Below, piece after piece: positions 34,499-46,728 of a stretch of 64,000 bases of DNA (positions are counted from its first letter, which is position 1; every line of letters begins with the position of its first letter). Below the pieces are notes generated by a model. It saw only the letters and a list, made by a program, of their open reading frames with translations, had not been told where the DNA came from and ran no database searches. The DNA is taken from positions 1-64,000 of the forward strand of contig KV918797.1 of NCBI GenBank assembly GCA_002049455.2, read 5' to 3'. A program made the position numbers and the translations under genes. Source of the DNA: Porphyra umbilicalis (Eukaryota; Rhodophyta; Bangiophyceae; Bangiales; Bangiaceae).

Positions 34499-36480
34499 GG
34501 CGACGTACCGGCACGCATTTCCGAAAGCGACGGCAATGGCGCGCGGGCTCCGAGTCGGGTGGAACTACTCAAACCGCAGCGCCTCTCGGACGACGCTTCG
34601 GTTGTTGACCTGTCTGTGAACCATGAGAAATTCCAAAGCGCGGCAACGTGAGAGCAAAAGAGACCACGATGCCCTGCTTTGAGTGACCCAACACGACCGC
34701 GTACGATGTGAGGAGGCAGGAGCACATAAGTCCAAGGACGCCACAGAGGGAAGACAGTACCGTGCATCCACACAGAAGCATATCGGCACTGCCAAGAAAA
34801 CAAGACCCGCAGCTCCCGCAGGCGGTTGTAGCGGGAGGACCCCGGCTCATGAAAAGAAAAGTGCGCCGTGCAGGTCTACCATGGAACAGGAGCAGTCGGG
34901 CAGGAGCTGACAGGTAGCAGCGGCGGTGTCAGCTACGGCGACGGCTCGCGGGACAACAAGCGGTTGGAAAAAGATACGAGTAGGGGAGAGCGCGAGAAAG
35001 AGGTGCTCGCGTGGGCACCCAACACGTGAGATAGACCCGTTGCAACTGCGGACACCCCGGGCGTCCGCCCTGTTCAGTCCGTTCCGCTTGTCAACTGTAC
35101 TGCCGAGGCTACTTCAATCACGTGTCAACGGGGCGCGGCAGTCCTTACGCCATCGAAGATCGCAGTGCAGCAATAAATAGGGTACACGTCATCTCATTCC
35201 CTTGGCGAGTGGACTGCTGCAGATCAGGAGCCGGCCTTCCCGGAGGCCTCCACGACCCGGTCCCACCAGCCATGAAAGTGCCGACTTCGGCATACCGCCT
35301 GGGCATGGCTGGCTGACCCGTGGTACTGATAGAGACGGCAGCGCTTCGCGACGAGCAGGTTGCAGCTCTATGTCCGTGAAAATGTGGTTCGGAGCAATAC
35401 CAGCTGGCAGTTGGCTGCCCGCGTGCACCCCGTTGTCCATCTGCCTCTTCTCGTCAGTGCACTCACCTCAACCACTTCACTACACACTTGGTGCGTGCTA
35501 CATCATTCCGACGTCCTGATCAGACGGAGGTCTGATGTTCTCGAGCCTGTGGTGTGCAGACCTTATCATCAAGTTTCGTAGCCAGGCGTCGTCATTGTCA
35601 CGATGGGATGCACCTCCACCTGGTTTGCCGCTATGTACTCTGAGCCTTGAGTCGGCCTTTGGTGCAGATGTATTCCCATACCAATGCATATCGCTGTGCA
35701 TCGCGATGCTCATTAGAAAGACCAAGAGACTCTTTCGTTGTGTATGTGCATCTGTCATACAGGCGTCAATATGTGAGGAGGGGATGCTCGTGTGACTGTT
35801 CCACTAGTGCGGCGCACATGACCCTGCTTAGTCTCGGCTGTGTCGTAATCTCAGGGTCTTGGCTCCCGCGCGAGCACACTTTCTTTGATGCTTTTGAGAC
35901 CATCGCCCTTTATGACCGCGCGCGTCTGAAGAGGGTGTGCTGCTCCCCGATGTGCACCACACGGTAGGTTGTCTTGGGGTTTGTCCCCGTGGTTGTGCAT
36001 TGATATTTCCCATGCCCGCACTATCCCTTCGCGCTGTTCCTGTCGTCTATGTAGTTAGACTATGAGTTGGTGGCCTCCCACGTGCGAACTTCATGCTTCC
36101 CTGTCCCAGTACATTCTTGCGACAACTGGACCTATCGGTTTCGTACGGCGTGAAGCCCCCCAGGGATCCCGTGAGTGGACATGAATACAGACGATGGGTT
36201 GTGTGCTGCACGCTATATCTCAAAGGAAGGCACAGACCGCATGGCTCGCAGTCATAGTCCATCTGGGTGCACTGCGGCAGGTCACATAGTTTATGCCACA
36301 CAGGTCATATGCACTTTTGTGGTGGCGCTGTCGGTCTTCGTGCCCACTGAACGTTGTGGCGTCGCTCTGGTTGCACTATCCCATACACATCCACTTCTGG
36401 TGCATATCAGAGACCGGTGTCATGGACCAGACAGGCTGGCACAATGATAGCAAAAAGCATAAAAAGTACCGAGAAACCGT
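34499..36480. other. Gene-free interval, including the 3' flank of the KDZ gene
   Basis: No coding sequence is supported. The left end of the KDZ transposon should fall within this stretch, but I could not identify its terminal repeat by eye. The right part (35500-36480) is markedly less GC-rich. Confidence 0.4.
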
Positions 36481-36541
36481 TCATTCTTCTACTACAACGC
36501 CTTCAAAATCAGACGCCGGCGGCGTGTCACTATCAGGCAAC
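36481..36541 (-). pseudogene. Displaced C-terminal end of the KDZ gene
   Basis: On the far side of the LTR element the KDZ frame continues for 17 more codons (starting PDSDTPPASDFEG) and ends at TGA 36481-36483. The frame agrees with the protease ORF once the insertion and one GCAAC copy are discounted, which confirms where the LTR element landed. Confidence 0.75.
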
Positions 36542-37199
36542 TGAGACAGCACGCTCAGCCCACTCCGCCCAATTGGGGGGAGGGCGAGCCAAACCGTGTC
36601 GCCGGGTGGTCCTGTCGGGGAATACCGGCCCCGGAAGAATTCCCCGAAGAGCACACACGCACGGCGTCGACCGGGAGGAGACGCCCCGAGCGACAAACAC
36701 GAGTTGTGTGACCGGAAGTTTACATGCTCGCATCGAAGGCATCGAGGCGACACTCACGCCTCGCCCTCTTATCCCGTTCGTTCCCATCGGACCCTCCGAA
36801 AACCCTTCTCAGACACCCTCAAAGGACCCTCGGAAAGCCCTCCCCTCAGGGCCCACGGGGCCAGTCTTAGCGGAGGACGGCCGAATCTTCGAATACCGCC
36901 TGGAGAAGAGGCGGGCGAAGGGTGCTACGTGACACCCTCGCAGCGTCCCGGGGTCAGGGGCGCGGCGTAACATATGACGATAATCCAAGTCGGGTGTACA
37001 CAAAATGAGATCCTCAGTAGGGGCCCGCCCGGGGGGGTTACGAATCCCAGGGAAGTATTGGGATCGCGGTTGTGGTTGGTGAGCTACGAGGTGATCACAA
37101 GTGGGTCGCCAACGGAGCAATTTGAAATATGCGGTAGTGGGACATACTTCCGGGGAATCTGGTTCCCCGAGTATGGTGGCCATGTGCCGGGCCGTCACA
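36542..37199 (-). repeat. Element B 3' LTR (658 bp)
   Basis: Starts TGAGACAGC and ends CCGTCACA; matches 46729-47421. A purine-rich tract adjoins it on the inner side near 37200-37212. Confidence 0.9.
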
Positions 37200-37808
37200 A
37201 TTCCGCCTTCTCAGTGAGTCGCCGTCCCGGCAGCCAATAGGCAGGGGGGCGGGCCCGCACAAGTGTGGCGGGCGGGATAGAACGGCTAGCCGGCGGGCTC
37301 CCCAGTGTGGGGCCCGGGTGCTGCCCCGGTCATCACAATCGGGGGGCCGCCCCGGATCGTGGCGGCGCTTCCTCCGCGGGCAAGAGAGTACGCGCCGTCG
37401 CCGTGCGGTTGACACGGCGGCGGGGTGCCAGGGGCGCGGCCGCGTGTCCGGGGCGGGCCCGCTAACCGTGCCCGGTGGGCCAACAGGGGAGGCGCCCAGT
37501 ATAGCGCCCCCGCCCACCTCCCGGGGGGGCTGTCTTGCAGGCCCCCCCCTGTGGAGAATCGTCCGGGGGGAGCGGCCTGCGAAGCGTGGCTGCGGGGGCC
37601 CGTAGGGGGCCCCTACCCGCCCCCAGGGGCTCATGAAATGGGAAGTAGGCGAGGGACGGACGGGGCGGCCGTCCACTACCGGCCGCCACCGTTCCCTCCG
37701 TCGCTACTCCAGTTGAGAGCCCCCCCTCGTCCCTCTGTTCTCATTGTGTCCTTCTCCCCCTCCTCCTCGCCATCCTCCTCGCCGCCCCCCTACTAGGGCG
37801 CGGCGGCT

Positions 37809-39481
37809 ATGAATTTCTCGCGGGCGACGACAGTGGCGCCGACTGAGGAGATGGCTTCCCCACGTGCGGGGCGCGCCGTGCCGGCGTCTAGTGGGACGCC
37901 GGCGTCGGCCACGGCCATTTCGGGCAGGCCTGCTGCGGGGACCCCGCGGGTTGGCGGGGCGCAAGGCAGTACGGGCGCCCCTAAGGCCAAGAACTCGACG
38001 GCGGCCACCCTGCGGGCTGCCGAGGCGGCGGCGTCTGCGCCTGCTACGCCGGCCGGCGCCACTCACTCAAGTGGCGCGGCCTCAGCGGCGGCGCGGAGGA
38101 AGGCGGCCCTTCGGTCGCGCCTGTCCAACGGCGCGCCCATGAGTCGGGAGTCCTCGGCGGCGGGGAGTCAAGCGACTCAACCGCCACCGCTCCCCCTGCC
38201 GGTTCACGTCAGCGGCGGATTCGGCGTCGGCCTCTCGCGCGTCGAGCTCGGTGACGCGTTCGGCTGACGAGGACGCGGCCGTGCCCCGTACGGCGGCGGC
38301 GCGCGTGCCGCTGCCGCCCAGCTGGCCGGGAACTCCCCCGGCGGCGGCCATCCTCGCTACCCAGAGGGTGCTGGAGGTGGCGGGGTTGTGATATGCCTCC
38401 TTCCGTACTATGGGATACCTCTGGTTTCTGCCCGCCGCCGTGGTGGGCCGCCTGGTGGGTCTCCGCCTCGCCGACGTTGCGGAGGGGGCGGGCCCGGACG
38501 CGCATGCGTACCTCAGCGAGTTGCTGGACCTCCACCAGTCGTTGGAATGGGAGGCTGCCGGGCCCTACCTCGCCAGCCGAGTTGGCTGGGAGGAGGGCGA
38601 GGCGCCTCGGGCGTTCGTCCACTGCGACAAACGCCTGGTTGCCGGGCGCATAGGCCTCCGTGAGGGCCTGGGTGACCTTGCCTAACCCTATGCTGCGGGG
38701 GTACTGGCGACGTCGCCCCCGCCCGGATCGGGTTGGGGTATCCCGGGGGTATGTTCCCCCCATCAGCGTAAGCGCACCCGGGGTACTGCCAAGCGCCCCC
38801 CTGCTCGTGGGGGCGCTGTCCGGCGGACCAACCGGGCGGGGGCGTCACCCGTGGGGCGGTCGGGCCGTCCGACATTTGCCACGCCGGGGGTCCCGTGCAA
38901 CCCCGGCCCTGGGGGCGGGGCAGAGCCTCAGCTGGGGGTCAGTCACCCCGCGGTGCGCACACGCCCTGGCGTCCACCTACCCAAGTGTGGCGGGGGCGCT
39001 TAGGGCGGCCCATGGGGAGGCGATAGTGGCCTGTCCGGTGGACACCCCGGCGTGGGTTATTCGGAGGGCGGGGGCCGTACTGCGGGACTCCTCGTCCCCC
39101 CGTACTGCCACGGCGGAGCAGTTCCTGGTGCACATCACCCCAGAGGCCATCGGGTACCAGATGGCTTCCCGCTTGAAGGGGTACGGACAGCGGGTGGCGT
39201 CTGGGTCCGCAGTGCCTTCGGCGGGCGGGAGCTCCAGTCGAGCCCCGTACGCCGGGGAGCCGGCTGACTCGGCCGCGCCCTACCATGGGAGCGGCTACCC
39301 CACATCCGCTGGGGGGTATGCCGCCGCGGGGGCGCCGTCGAGTAGGGCGCCGCGCTCGTCGTGGGGGCCGGGCCCCTCGGACCGGGGGTCGGCCCAGGAG
39401 TACCCGGTGGATCCCCCGGGCTACGACCACTACGGGGGGTACGCCCGCGACGACCACCCGCACTCGCCGGGTAGGGAGTAG
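37809..39481 (+). pseudogene. Antisense ORF region between pol and 3' LTR of element B
   Basis: Plus-strand open segments fill this interval, opposite to gag-pol. The first (37809-38267) is Ala/Ser/Thr-rich, the second (38410-38685) is a compact segment with ELLDLHQSLEWEA and GWEEGEAPRAF, and the third (up to 39481) has a central ordered part (VHITPEAIGYQMASRLKGYG) and a Tyr/Gly/Ser/Pro-rich tail. Plant Tat-lineage Gypsy elements are known to carry antisense ORFs at this position. No domain is recognised. A fragment resembling the middle segment occurs at 14222-14707. Broken. Confidence 0.5.
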
Positions 39482-39808
39482 TCACCTTTGTCCGGGTAGG
39501 GTACCGGGGCGTTGAGTTATGGGTAGCCCCGCCCCCAAACATGCTTGTCCCTAGTTGGGTTCGATCTATTGTCGGGGGTGTGTGTGAGGGGTACCCTGTA
39601 CTGGGGTTTTTTAGTTGTATTACACCCTTCTCCTCATCGTGAGCCGGTGCCGCGCACAGTTCTGTCGGGCCTTCTCAGACGGGAGGTCCTCCACATAATG
39701 CCAGGAGTCTTCCCGGGGTCCATACCCGAACCATCTGGCCTTGAGCATGTGTCGCTCCTGGTCGTCGTACCCCTGCCCGACAAAGAGGTCGAGGACAGCC
39801 TCAATCGG

Positions 39809-41622
39809 TTAAATTGCAGATGAGGGGAGGGAGGGGACCCGCCACGCGGCCAGTGCCCGTACCCACGTCGGGTCACCCTCGGGTGGTTCAGGGGCCCGGG
39901 TGGCGTGGTTCCCATTGATTGTACGGATCCCATCGTCATTTTCGATGGTGAGCCGACGCCCATCGGTCTTCAAGATCTGGTAGGGTCCCAGTGTCTTGAA
40001 GACGAGCTTACCCCCCTGGTTCTCATGGGACTTCACGAATACCCAGTCTCCAACTTGGAGGGCTTCGCGGCGAGTCTGCACGCGCTTTTCGAAGGCTCGT
40101 TTGTACCGGGCCTGTGCCTTTTCCATGGTATCCCGTACTAGGGGGATCAGGGAGTCGAGGCGCTTGAGGAAATTCTCCTCGGCTCGCCCGGGGGTTACTA
40201 TCTCCCGGGGGTCGGGGCCCGCTTCAAGTCGCTCGATTGCCACGGGAGTAAGCCGTCGGGTACTCACGAACGTGAACGGGATTTGCCCGATGCTACAGTC
40301 GTTTTCCAATGCTGTCCACCCTCTATGGCAATCGTACGACCAGGAAGTAGCCCACATTTTTCGTGCAGAAGGCGATGATCGGAAGCCACGATCGCCGTTG
40401 ATTATGCCGTAGAGGCCGGTCGACCGCGTTCGTTGCTATCTTCCCCTGGACAAGAACGGAAGCGACAAGAATGGAGAAAGACTGTACTATGCCCTTGCAA
40501 ATTGTAAGCTGTAATTACCAGGCTGAAGTATCGGGCCCACATGACTACGTGGTCACTTTCGTAGTGTCGTCGTAGCTTAACTAAGGTCTTATTAAATCGT
40601 TCGACCTGCCCATTAGTTTGGGGGAGGTAAGGGGTGGCATAGTTAGTGTCAATACCCAGGGTCTTGAGCACCCCTTGCCAGAGTACAACAGCAAATTGGG
40701 GTCCGTTATCCGATAGAACTGAATCGGGGATCCCATAGCTAGCAACCCACGTGTCGAGGAAGGCGCTGAGAACATCCAGAGCCGTGATGTCTCGAAGCGG
40801 GACAGCCCGAGTGAACTTAGTACATCGGTCACATATAACAAGGATCTACTCATATCCTGCGGGGTTCCGGAACAGGGGGCCAATTAAGTCAATGGCCAGC
40901 GCTGCGAAGGGTTCCGTCGCGAGGAACAACCTCATGAACGCTTTACTCTGCGTACCCATGAGCCGCTTCTTGGCACAGGTGGGGCAAGCTTCCACATACC
41001 CGAACACGTCCATCGCCAGCAAGGGCCAGTAGTATTGGACCCGCAGGGTCTGGTATATGCGCGTCCCACCTGGATGCGCAGCCAAGGGGGAGGAGTGCTC
41101 CGCCCGTAATACGTCCTTGACTAGGGCCTGGGGGACCAGCACTTGCTGGGTCCCCTGTCGGTGTCCGCGACGGCACAACAACCCGTTCGCGTTCTCATGG
41201 AAGCGCGTGGGCGAGAGGGTGTCAAGTAACTTTTTAAACCCCTGACAGAACTCGTCTGTCGCCTGCTTCTGGGCTAGTTCGCCCAGGGGTATGCGGGCGG
41301 TCTCCCTGTTCTCGGGGAGTCCGGGGTCGAGTACCGCCCCCGACCTTGTCGTCACCCCGACTGTGGGGATCTCCTGGGAGATGGGTCCCGTGTCCAGCCC
41401 CTCAGTCGAAATGCGGGACAGTGCGTCGGCCACCGCGTGTTGGGGGCCGGGCTTGTACTCCACATCATAGTCGAACTCTGAAAGGAGGATGCGCCAACGA
41501 TTGAGTCGATTGTTGGTGCAGGCCGTCGTGGTTAGTATCCACTTCAGTGCCTTGTGGTCACACCGGATGAGGAGCTTGGTGCCTTGGATGTACGGTCGTA
41601 GTAAAGAGACCGCCCACACCAC
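39809..41622 (-). pseudogene. Element B RNase H and integrase region
   Basis: RNase H is recognised by IRCDHKALKWILTT near 41535-41575. The integrase zinc finger (HSSPLAAHPGG, then CPTCAKKR) is near 40960-41100, the integrase core continues to about 40400 (TNGQVERFNKTL near 40600-40635), and the C-terminal part is at 39809-40357 (GDWVFVKSH, LGPYQIL). A fossil part of the element. Confidence 0.85.
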
Positions 41623-41628
41623 ACCTTG

Positions 41629-42603
41629 TCACTCAATCTCGGTGACGGTGTAGTTCTTTTCCGCCGGCAGTAGGCCCTTACTGAAGTAGCCTGCGGGCAA
41701 GTACTTGCCATCGGGTTGCTGCTGTAGTAGGCAGCACCCTAGCTGGTCGTAGTTAGCATCCACATCTATGATGTACTTCCCCTCCTTGCGCGGTATCGCA
41801 GGGATGGGCGGGTGGCATAGCTGGTCGCGTAGTTTGTCGAACGCGGCCTGTTCCTCCGGGGTAGGGGGACTCAACCGCTTCGGAAGCTTCTCGCTGTTCA
41901 AGTTGTTCAGCGGTTTCGCTGTCTTAGCGAAGTCTACCGTGAACCGACGGTAGACATTGCACGTACCCAAGAAACTCCTTAGTTGGGTTTGGGTCTGGGG
42001 GAAGACGGCCTTCTTGATGGCCTTGAGGTTCTTCTCGTTCACACTCAAGCGTCCTGGCCTCAATACATGGCCAACGTACTCCACCTCGTTAGTAAAGAGG
42101 TGGCACTTCTGTGCCTTGAGGGTGACCCCGTGCTTCCCGAGTAGGGTGAGCACTGTGTCCAAGTGGGACAGGTGCGACTCGGCATCGGCGGAGAAGATGA
42201 TGAGGTCGTCCAAGTAGACGAGCACATTCTGCCACTTGACTCCGGATAGGATCATGTCAATAGCCCGCTGGAAAGTGGCAGGGGCATTGCACAGTCCAAA
42301 CGGCAGACGCGTACACCGGGACGTCCCACAGTGGCAAGTGAATGCCGTCTTAGGCTTATACTCTTCGGCAAGGGGGATCTGCCAGTATCCCGCGTTGCGG
42401 TCCAATGTGGAGAAGAACTGGGCATCCCCTAAGGAGTCGAGGCAGTCGTCCATCCGGGGTAATGAATACGAGTCGCGTATTGTGCGCTCGTTCAACTGCC
42501 GATAGTCGATGCAGAACCGGGGACTCTCGTCGGGTTTCGGGATGAGTACCACCGGGCTAGCCCATTCACTCTGGCTGGGCTCTATAACTTCGAGCTTGAG
42601 CAT
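41629..42603 (-). pseudogene. Element B reverse transcriptase region
   Basis: RT motifs in order: WASPVVLIPKPDESPRFCID, LPFGLCNAPATFQRAIDMIL near 42245-42305, and the catalytic YLDDLIIFSADA near 42180-42215. RNase H begins towards the left end (IIDVDANYDQLGCCLL). Confidence 0.9.
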
Positions 42604-42636
42604 TCGGTCGACTTGGGCCTTGATGAGTTTCCTAGT

Positions 42637-43545
42637 TCAGGAACCCATCCGGTAGGGGTTGAGCCGGACGCGCTTGGAGCCCGGCTTTAACTCGATCCGG
42701 TGCTCCGTGGCCTTGATGGAGCCCCAGTGCTCACTCCAGAGGGCTCGGTACTTCTCCAGTAGGGCGAGCACTTGAGGCCGCAACCCCTCGGGCACGTTCG
42801 AAGTATGAACGTGGGGCTCATCCGCGGGTTCTGTCGCGTCGGGCGCGGTGATCGGACCGGGACTGAGAGCAGCCCAGTACTCTCCGGATATGGCGGCTAC
42901 CGTACCGGAGTAGGCCGACTTATGCTCTAGGACCATGCCCTTGGGGAATCGCTTACTTGTGTTCCCCGTATGGGTTACCTTCACCCACCAAGTCTGGTTG
43001 GCGGTGCAGTTTATGGTTCCAGTTGCAACATGCACGCGGTGGCGCTCATACACTCGATGGCGCTGGGTGATGACCCCATTTCCTTGGAATAACGTCTGTA
43101 CTGGGACGTATCCTCGGGACCGCGGGGGTATGATTACCTCGTGTGCCAGGCGCACCTTGGTGTCCGCCTCACTCGCGGCGCTAGTTTTGGGTTGGTCCGC
43201 CCTGGCATACGATACCGTCTTACCCCGACGGAGGATGGGGACCCTACATCCGTTTAGTAACCGGATGTACCCCTTGGGCCCGCAAATGTTGGGGACATGA
43301 TTGTCAGTGTAGTCCGTTCCCAGGAGAAGAGGGACCGACATGCCGCGCACTACCCCACACGTGACTGGGGTGGAGTAAGTGCCGACTCGCACCGTAAAAG
43401 TCACGGTGCCCGTGATGGGAAGGAGTTCCCCATTCACTTCAAGCAACTGGGCGGTCGCCGCGTCTAAGGGCGCCACCTTCATCTCCGGGGGGAGTAGCGC
43501 TTCCCGTAATAGGGAGACGCACGACCTCGTGTCGACAATGACGCG
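42637..43545 (-). pseudogene. Element B protease region
   Basis: The segment has a retropepsin-like course, with VPLLLGTDYTD near 43305-43340, followed by a linker into RT. The identification rests mainly on position between gag and RT. Confidence 0.6.
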
Positions 43546-44315
43546 GAGGGCTCACTCACGCCCCGCGTCCAGCCAGACGCGACTGGTCACCTGATAGTTG
43601 GACCCCATCAGGATGGCCACCACATTCCGGCCGCCTACCCCCTTTGTCAGGGGCGCGTTCCTAGGGTGGATCCCCTTGGGTCGGGATCGGATGCGTACTG
43701 GCATCATATCCACGCCCCGGGTTGGGTCCACCGGTTGCCGCGGGGAGGGCCCAACACCGGTGGTTACTCGTTTCCCTCCTCGGACTCAGAGGAGGTGGCG
43801 GGTCCGCCCTCGGGATCGGTCTGTGGTTCCCCCTTCTCAAGCGGCGTCGACTCCTCGCCGCTTGAGCTGGAGTCCTCGTCGGGAGTGGCAACGGCTACTC
43901 GCCGGCCCGTTCGTTGGGTATCACGGGAGCCCGAGGACGTTCCGAGAGGGGACCACCGACTGGGTATGGCCAGTCGGTCGCGTAGGCGTGCGTCCAAGTC
44001 GGGGCCCACCTCGGCCCAATGACCCACCTTGCCACGCTGCCAGCGAGGGTACTCTCCCGCCCGCGGTTTGGGTCGGGAAGGCTCATCCCTCGGTCGGGAT
44101 CGTTAGCGCGGGTTGACGCCGCCCCCGGGAACTGAGCCGCTCGGGGCCTTGGGTCGGGACACGTCGTACCAAGAGCCCGGAGTTGGGGCACCCACGGCCC
44201 CGACGATCCGGACGGGGGCGTCCCGCGTTTGGTAACCCCGCGTTCCCCCGGTGGCCCGAGGAAGGGCGGCCGCACGAGCTTGCCGCCGGATCCGGGCCTC
44301 CTCCGCAAGAGCTTC

Positions 44316-46644
44316 TCACTCCTTGGTCCGCTCCTTAAGCTGCTCAAATCGCAGCCAGCGGTGTTTGTCGCCCTTAGTTTGGGCGACGCGAGCCAGCTCC
44401 GCAATAGTCATGCCCGGGGTGTTTCGCTCGCGCACAGTGGCGCGCGCCGCGCGGTGGACACCTTCCACAATGCGCCCCTTGAGGGCGACCTCCCAGTACA
44501 TGAACCCGCACTCTGTGTTGAGGCGGCGGAGGCGTTCGGCAAAGGACAACTCGTCCTCGTCATTACGTCGGACCGCGACGTTGAGGGTCTCGACTAGAGT
44601 AGCCACTGAGGCCTCGTCGACATGACGCCGGAGCATCCAGTTGATGCGCTCAAGGTAGGAAGTGACCTCGCCGGGCTTACCCGCTCGGCGAGTTGGCATA
44701 ACCATCATCACCTCTGACTTAAGAGGTTCCTTCGTGAAGTCTTTAAGGATGTAAAAGGCTTTGCCTTCGAAGATGTCGTTGTCGTCACAGGCCTTGGCGA
44801 ACTTGCGCAAGAACTGGAAGACCCTAGCCGGGGGGGAACCGTCCCACTCGTCGTGTACCCCGAAAGACTGAGCCACCTTCTTCTTGCGCCGGCCCAAAGT
44901 ACGGGCCTGGCGCTGCGTGTAAAGAACCGACTTGTTGTCTAGCGCGTAGGTCTCACAATTGAACATCACCCGGTAGTACGGGTGGTTCACTACAAACTTG
45001 GGCGGCACTACCCGAGTAGGGGGTGTCTGGGTGGTTTGAGTCGGCCACCCCTCTGCCTCCGGACCGGTCGCGGAGAAGAGTTGCGTCGGGAACCCCGGGT
45101 CAATCCCCCGGGGTACCTCTCGCGCCGCTCCCCCGCCTTGCTCACCCTCCGCCGAGTCAGGAGTCCGTTGGGCCCTCGGGTCAATTCCCAGAGTGCTCTC
45201 CCATACCGTCGACGGCGTTGGGGTAGCGCAAAACGCACCAAGTAGGGCCGCAACAGCTGCCTCGTCCCCCGATCGGGAGACATCAGTGGTTAAAAACGAC
45301 GACGAGTTGTCGCGTCGGCGCCGACGAGCAGAGCGTCGGGCTCGGCCCCGCCGATCAGCGGGCCTGGGCGTACAGCCCCCAAACATCGTAACCAGGCCTC
45401 ACCAAGAGTATTTCGTCAAGGGTATCACCCGAGTGTTTTTTTCGGGTATATCCTCGTACCCGTGAGATATTTCGACGCGTCGCCCATACTCATACTCGCG
45501 AATGGGACGTGGCCAGATACTCGCAACATCGAATCACCAAGGGTATTCGAGAGTACTACTCGAATTCTCAATTCTGCAGAAGCCGATACCCTTGACAGCG
45601 TCCTGCAGCGCGGCGCCGTGACCACGTGAGCCGCCTGACGAAAACGTACGTCACGAAATCAAATAAATAAGTCCCGAAATCAATTGCTAACTGCAGGATC
45701 TGGAATTTAGTATCAGCGAAAGGTATACGCATACCCGCGCGGATAACAAAATTGGATACCGACAGCCCAAATTGTGGCGGGTATATACCCTCAATACCCG
45801 CTCTGTCAGGTTTGGGAGATACTCCTACTCGAACGGCTGAAAGTTCTTCGCACTGTCAGCCAATACTCAGTGGCTGGATCAGAGCCGAATACCGTACTCG
45901 TGGCCAAAACTGATACCCTCAATGGGGCCTGATCGTGACTAGCGCTCGGGTAACTTCAGACCGAGCGACCTCGGCCACGGCGTCTCGCCACTCGAGACCC
46001 TGGCCATCCCAGGAACGCAGTGAGCCTGGGGGAGCACGACTAGAGCTCCCGCCTGCAGGCTCCCGTGCCGATTCTGGCATCGCCCCCCCCTCCCAAGCAC
46101 CGAGAGGAGATCTTCCACCGGGCCCGAGGGCCGGGGGACTGATACCGTGGGTTTCGGCGCTGTGCTCAAGCTCCGGGGCACCCTTGGCACTCCGTGAACC
46201 TGGGGGAGCACGACTAGAGCTCCCACCCGCAGGTTCCCGTGCCGGTGGTGGCACAGACCCACCGCCCCACGTGGTAACGTCGGGCAGCTGTACTGCGCCG
46301 AAATGAGTGCCAGCACCCGACAGGACCGCCTCGGGGTGAGTACTACCCGAGGGGGCGCCTGCCGTGGGGCGAGTCCCAGTCGGATCGGGGCCCAGGGGGA
46401 AAGGGCTGGAACAAAGTCCGCTGCCCGCGGGCACCCGCATCCGTGGTGCTTGCACTGGTGTGGCGATTGTCAACCGGCGATCCGCCTCCGGGGGGGGAAG
46501 TCCCATCCCCCCGGCACCAGGCACCTCGACACCAGGAAAGCCTCCATTCCCCCCCCCATCGGCCTTCGACCTGCCCGGACTCAGCCAAACCTCGCATTGC
46601 GGATCGCCGCCCGCAGTGCTAGGCACCAAGGGGAGGAGGACCAA
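44316..46644 (-). pseudogene. Element B gag region
   Basis: The conserved capsid-like part is at 44316-45386 (ARVFQFLRKFAKACDDNDIF and a helical MTIAELARVAQTKGDKHRW tail). Pro/Gly/Ser-rich sequence with a repeated REPAGGSSSRAPPGS unit fills 45940-46644 nearer the LTR. A miniature DNA element lies between them. Broken. Confidence 0.65.
45393..45931. mobile_element. hAT-like miniature element (539 bp) inside element B
   Basis: The termini are CAGGCCTCA at 45393-45401 and TGGGGCCTG at 45923-45931, a 9-bp inverted repeat with one mismatch. Flanks are ATCGTAAC (45385-45392) and ATCGTGAC (45932-45939), an 8-bp duplication with one mismatch. The interior is AT-rich, non-coding and full of GGGTAT/ATACCC words, including AGGGTATC near both ends. 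Eight-base duplications and CAGG ends fit hAT. Confidence 0.8.
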
Positions 46645-46710
46645 CTAGGTTCCCCCCGAGCAGGGTTGGCGCACCGCCATCACCCCGAGGAAGGTTGAGT
46701 TGCCTTCCTC

Positions 46711-46728
46711 CCCTGCTGCTCCACCAAA
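46711..46728 (-). other. Primer-binding site of element B
   Basis: On the coding strand TT separates the LTR end from TGGTGGAGCAGCAGGGG, almost identical to the site of element A, so both use the same or a very similar tRNA primer. Confidence 0.6.

Noticed and set aside
36354-36970. Plus-strand frames near 36.5 kb and their twins near 46.7 kb
   Set aside because: They are duplicated only because they lie in the two LTRs of element B.
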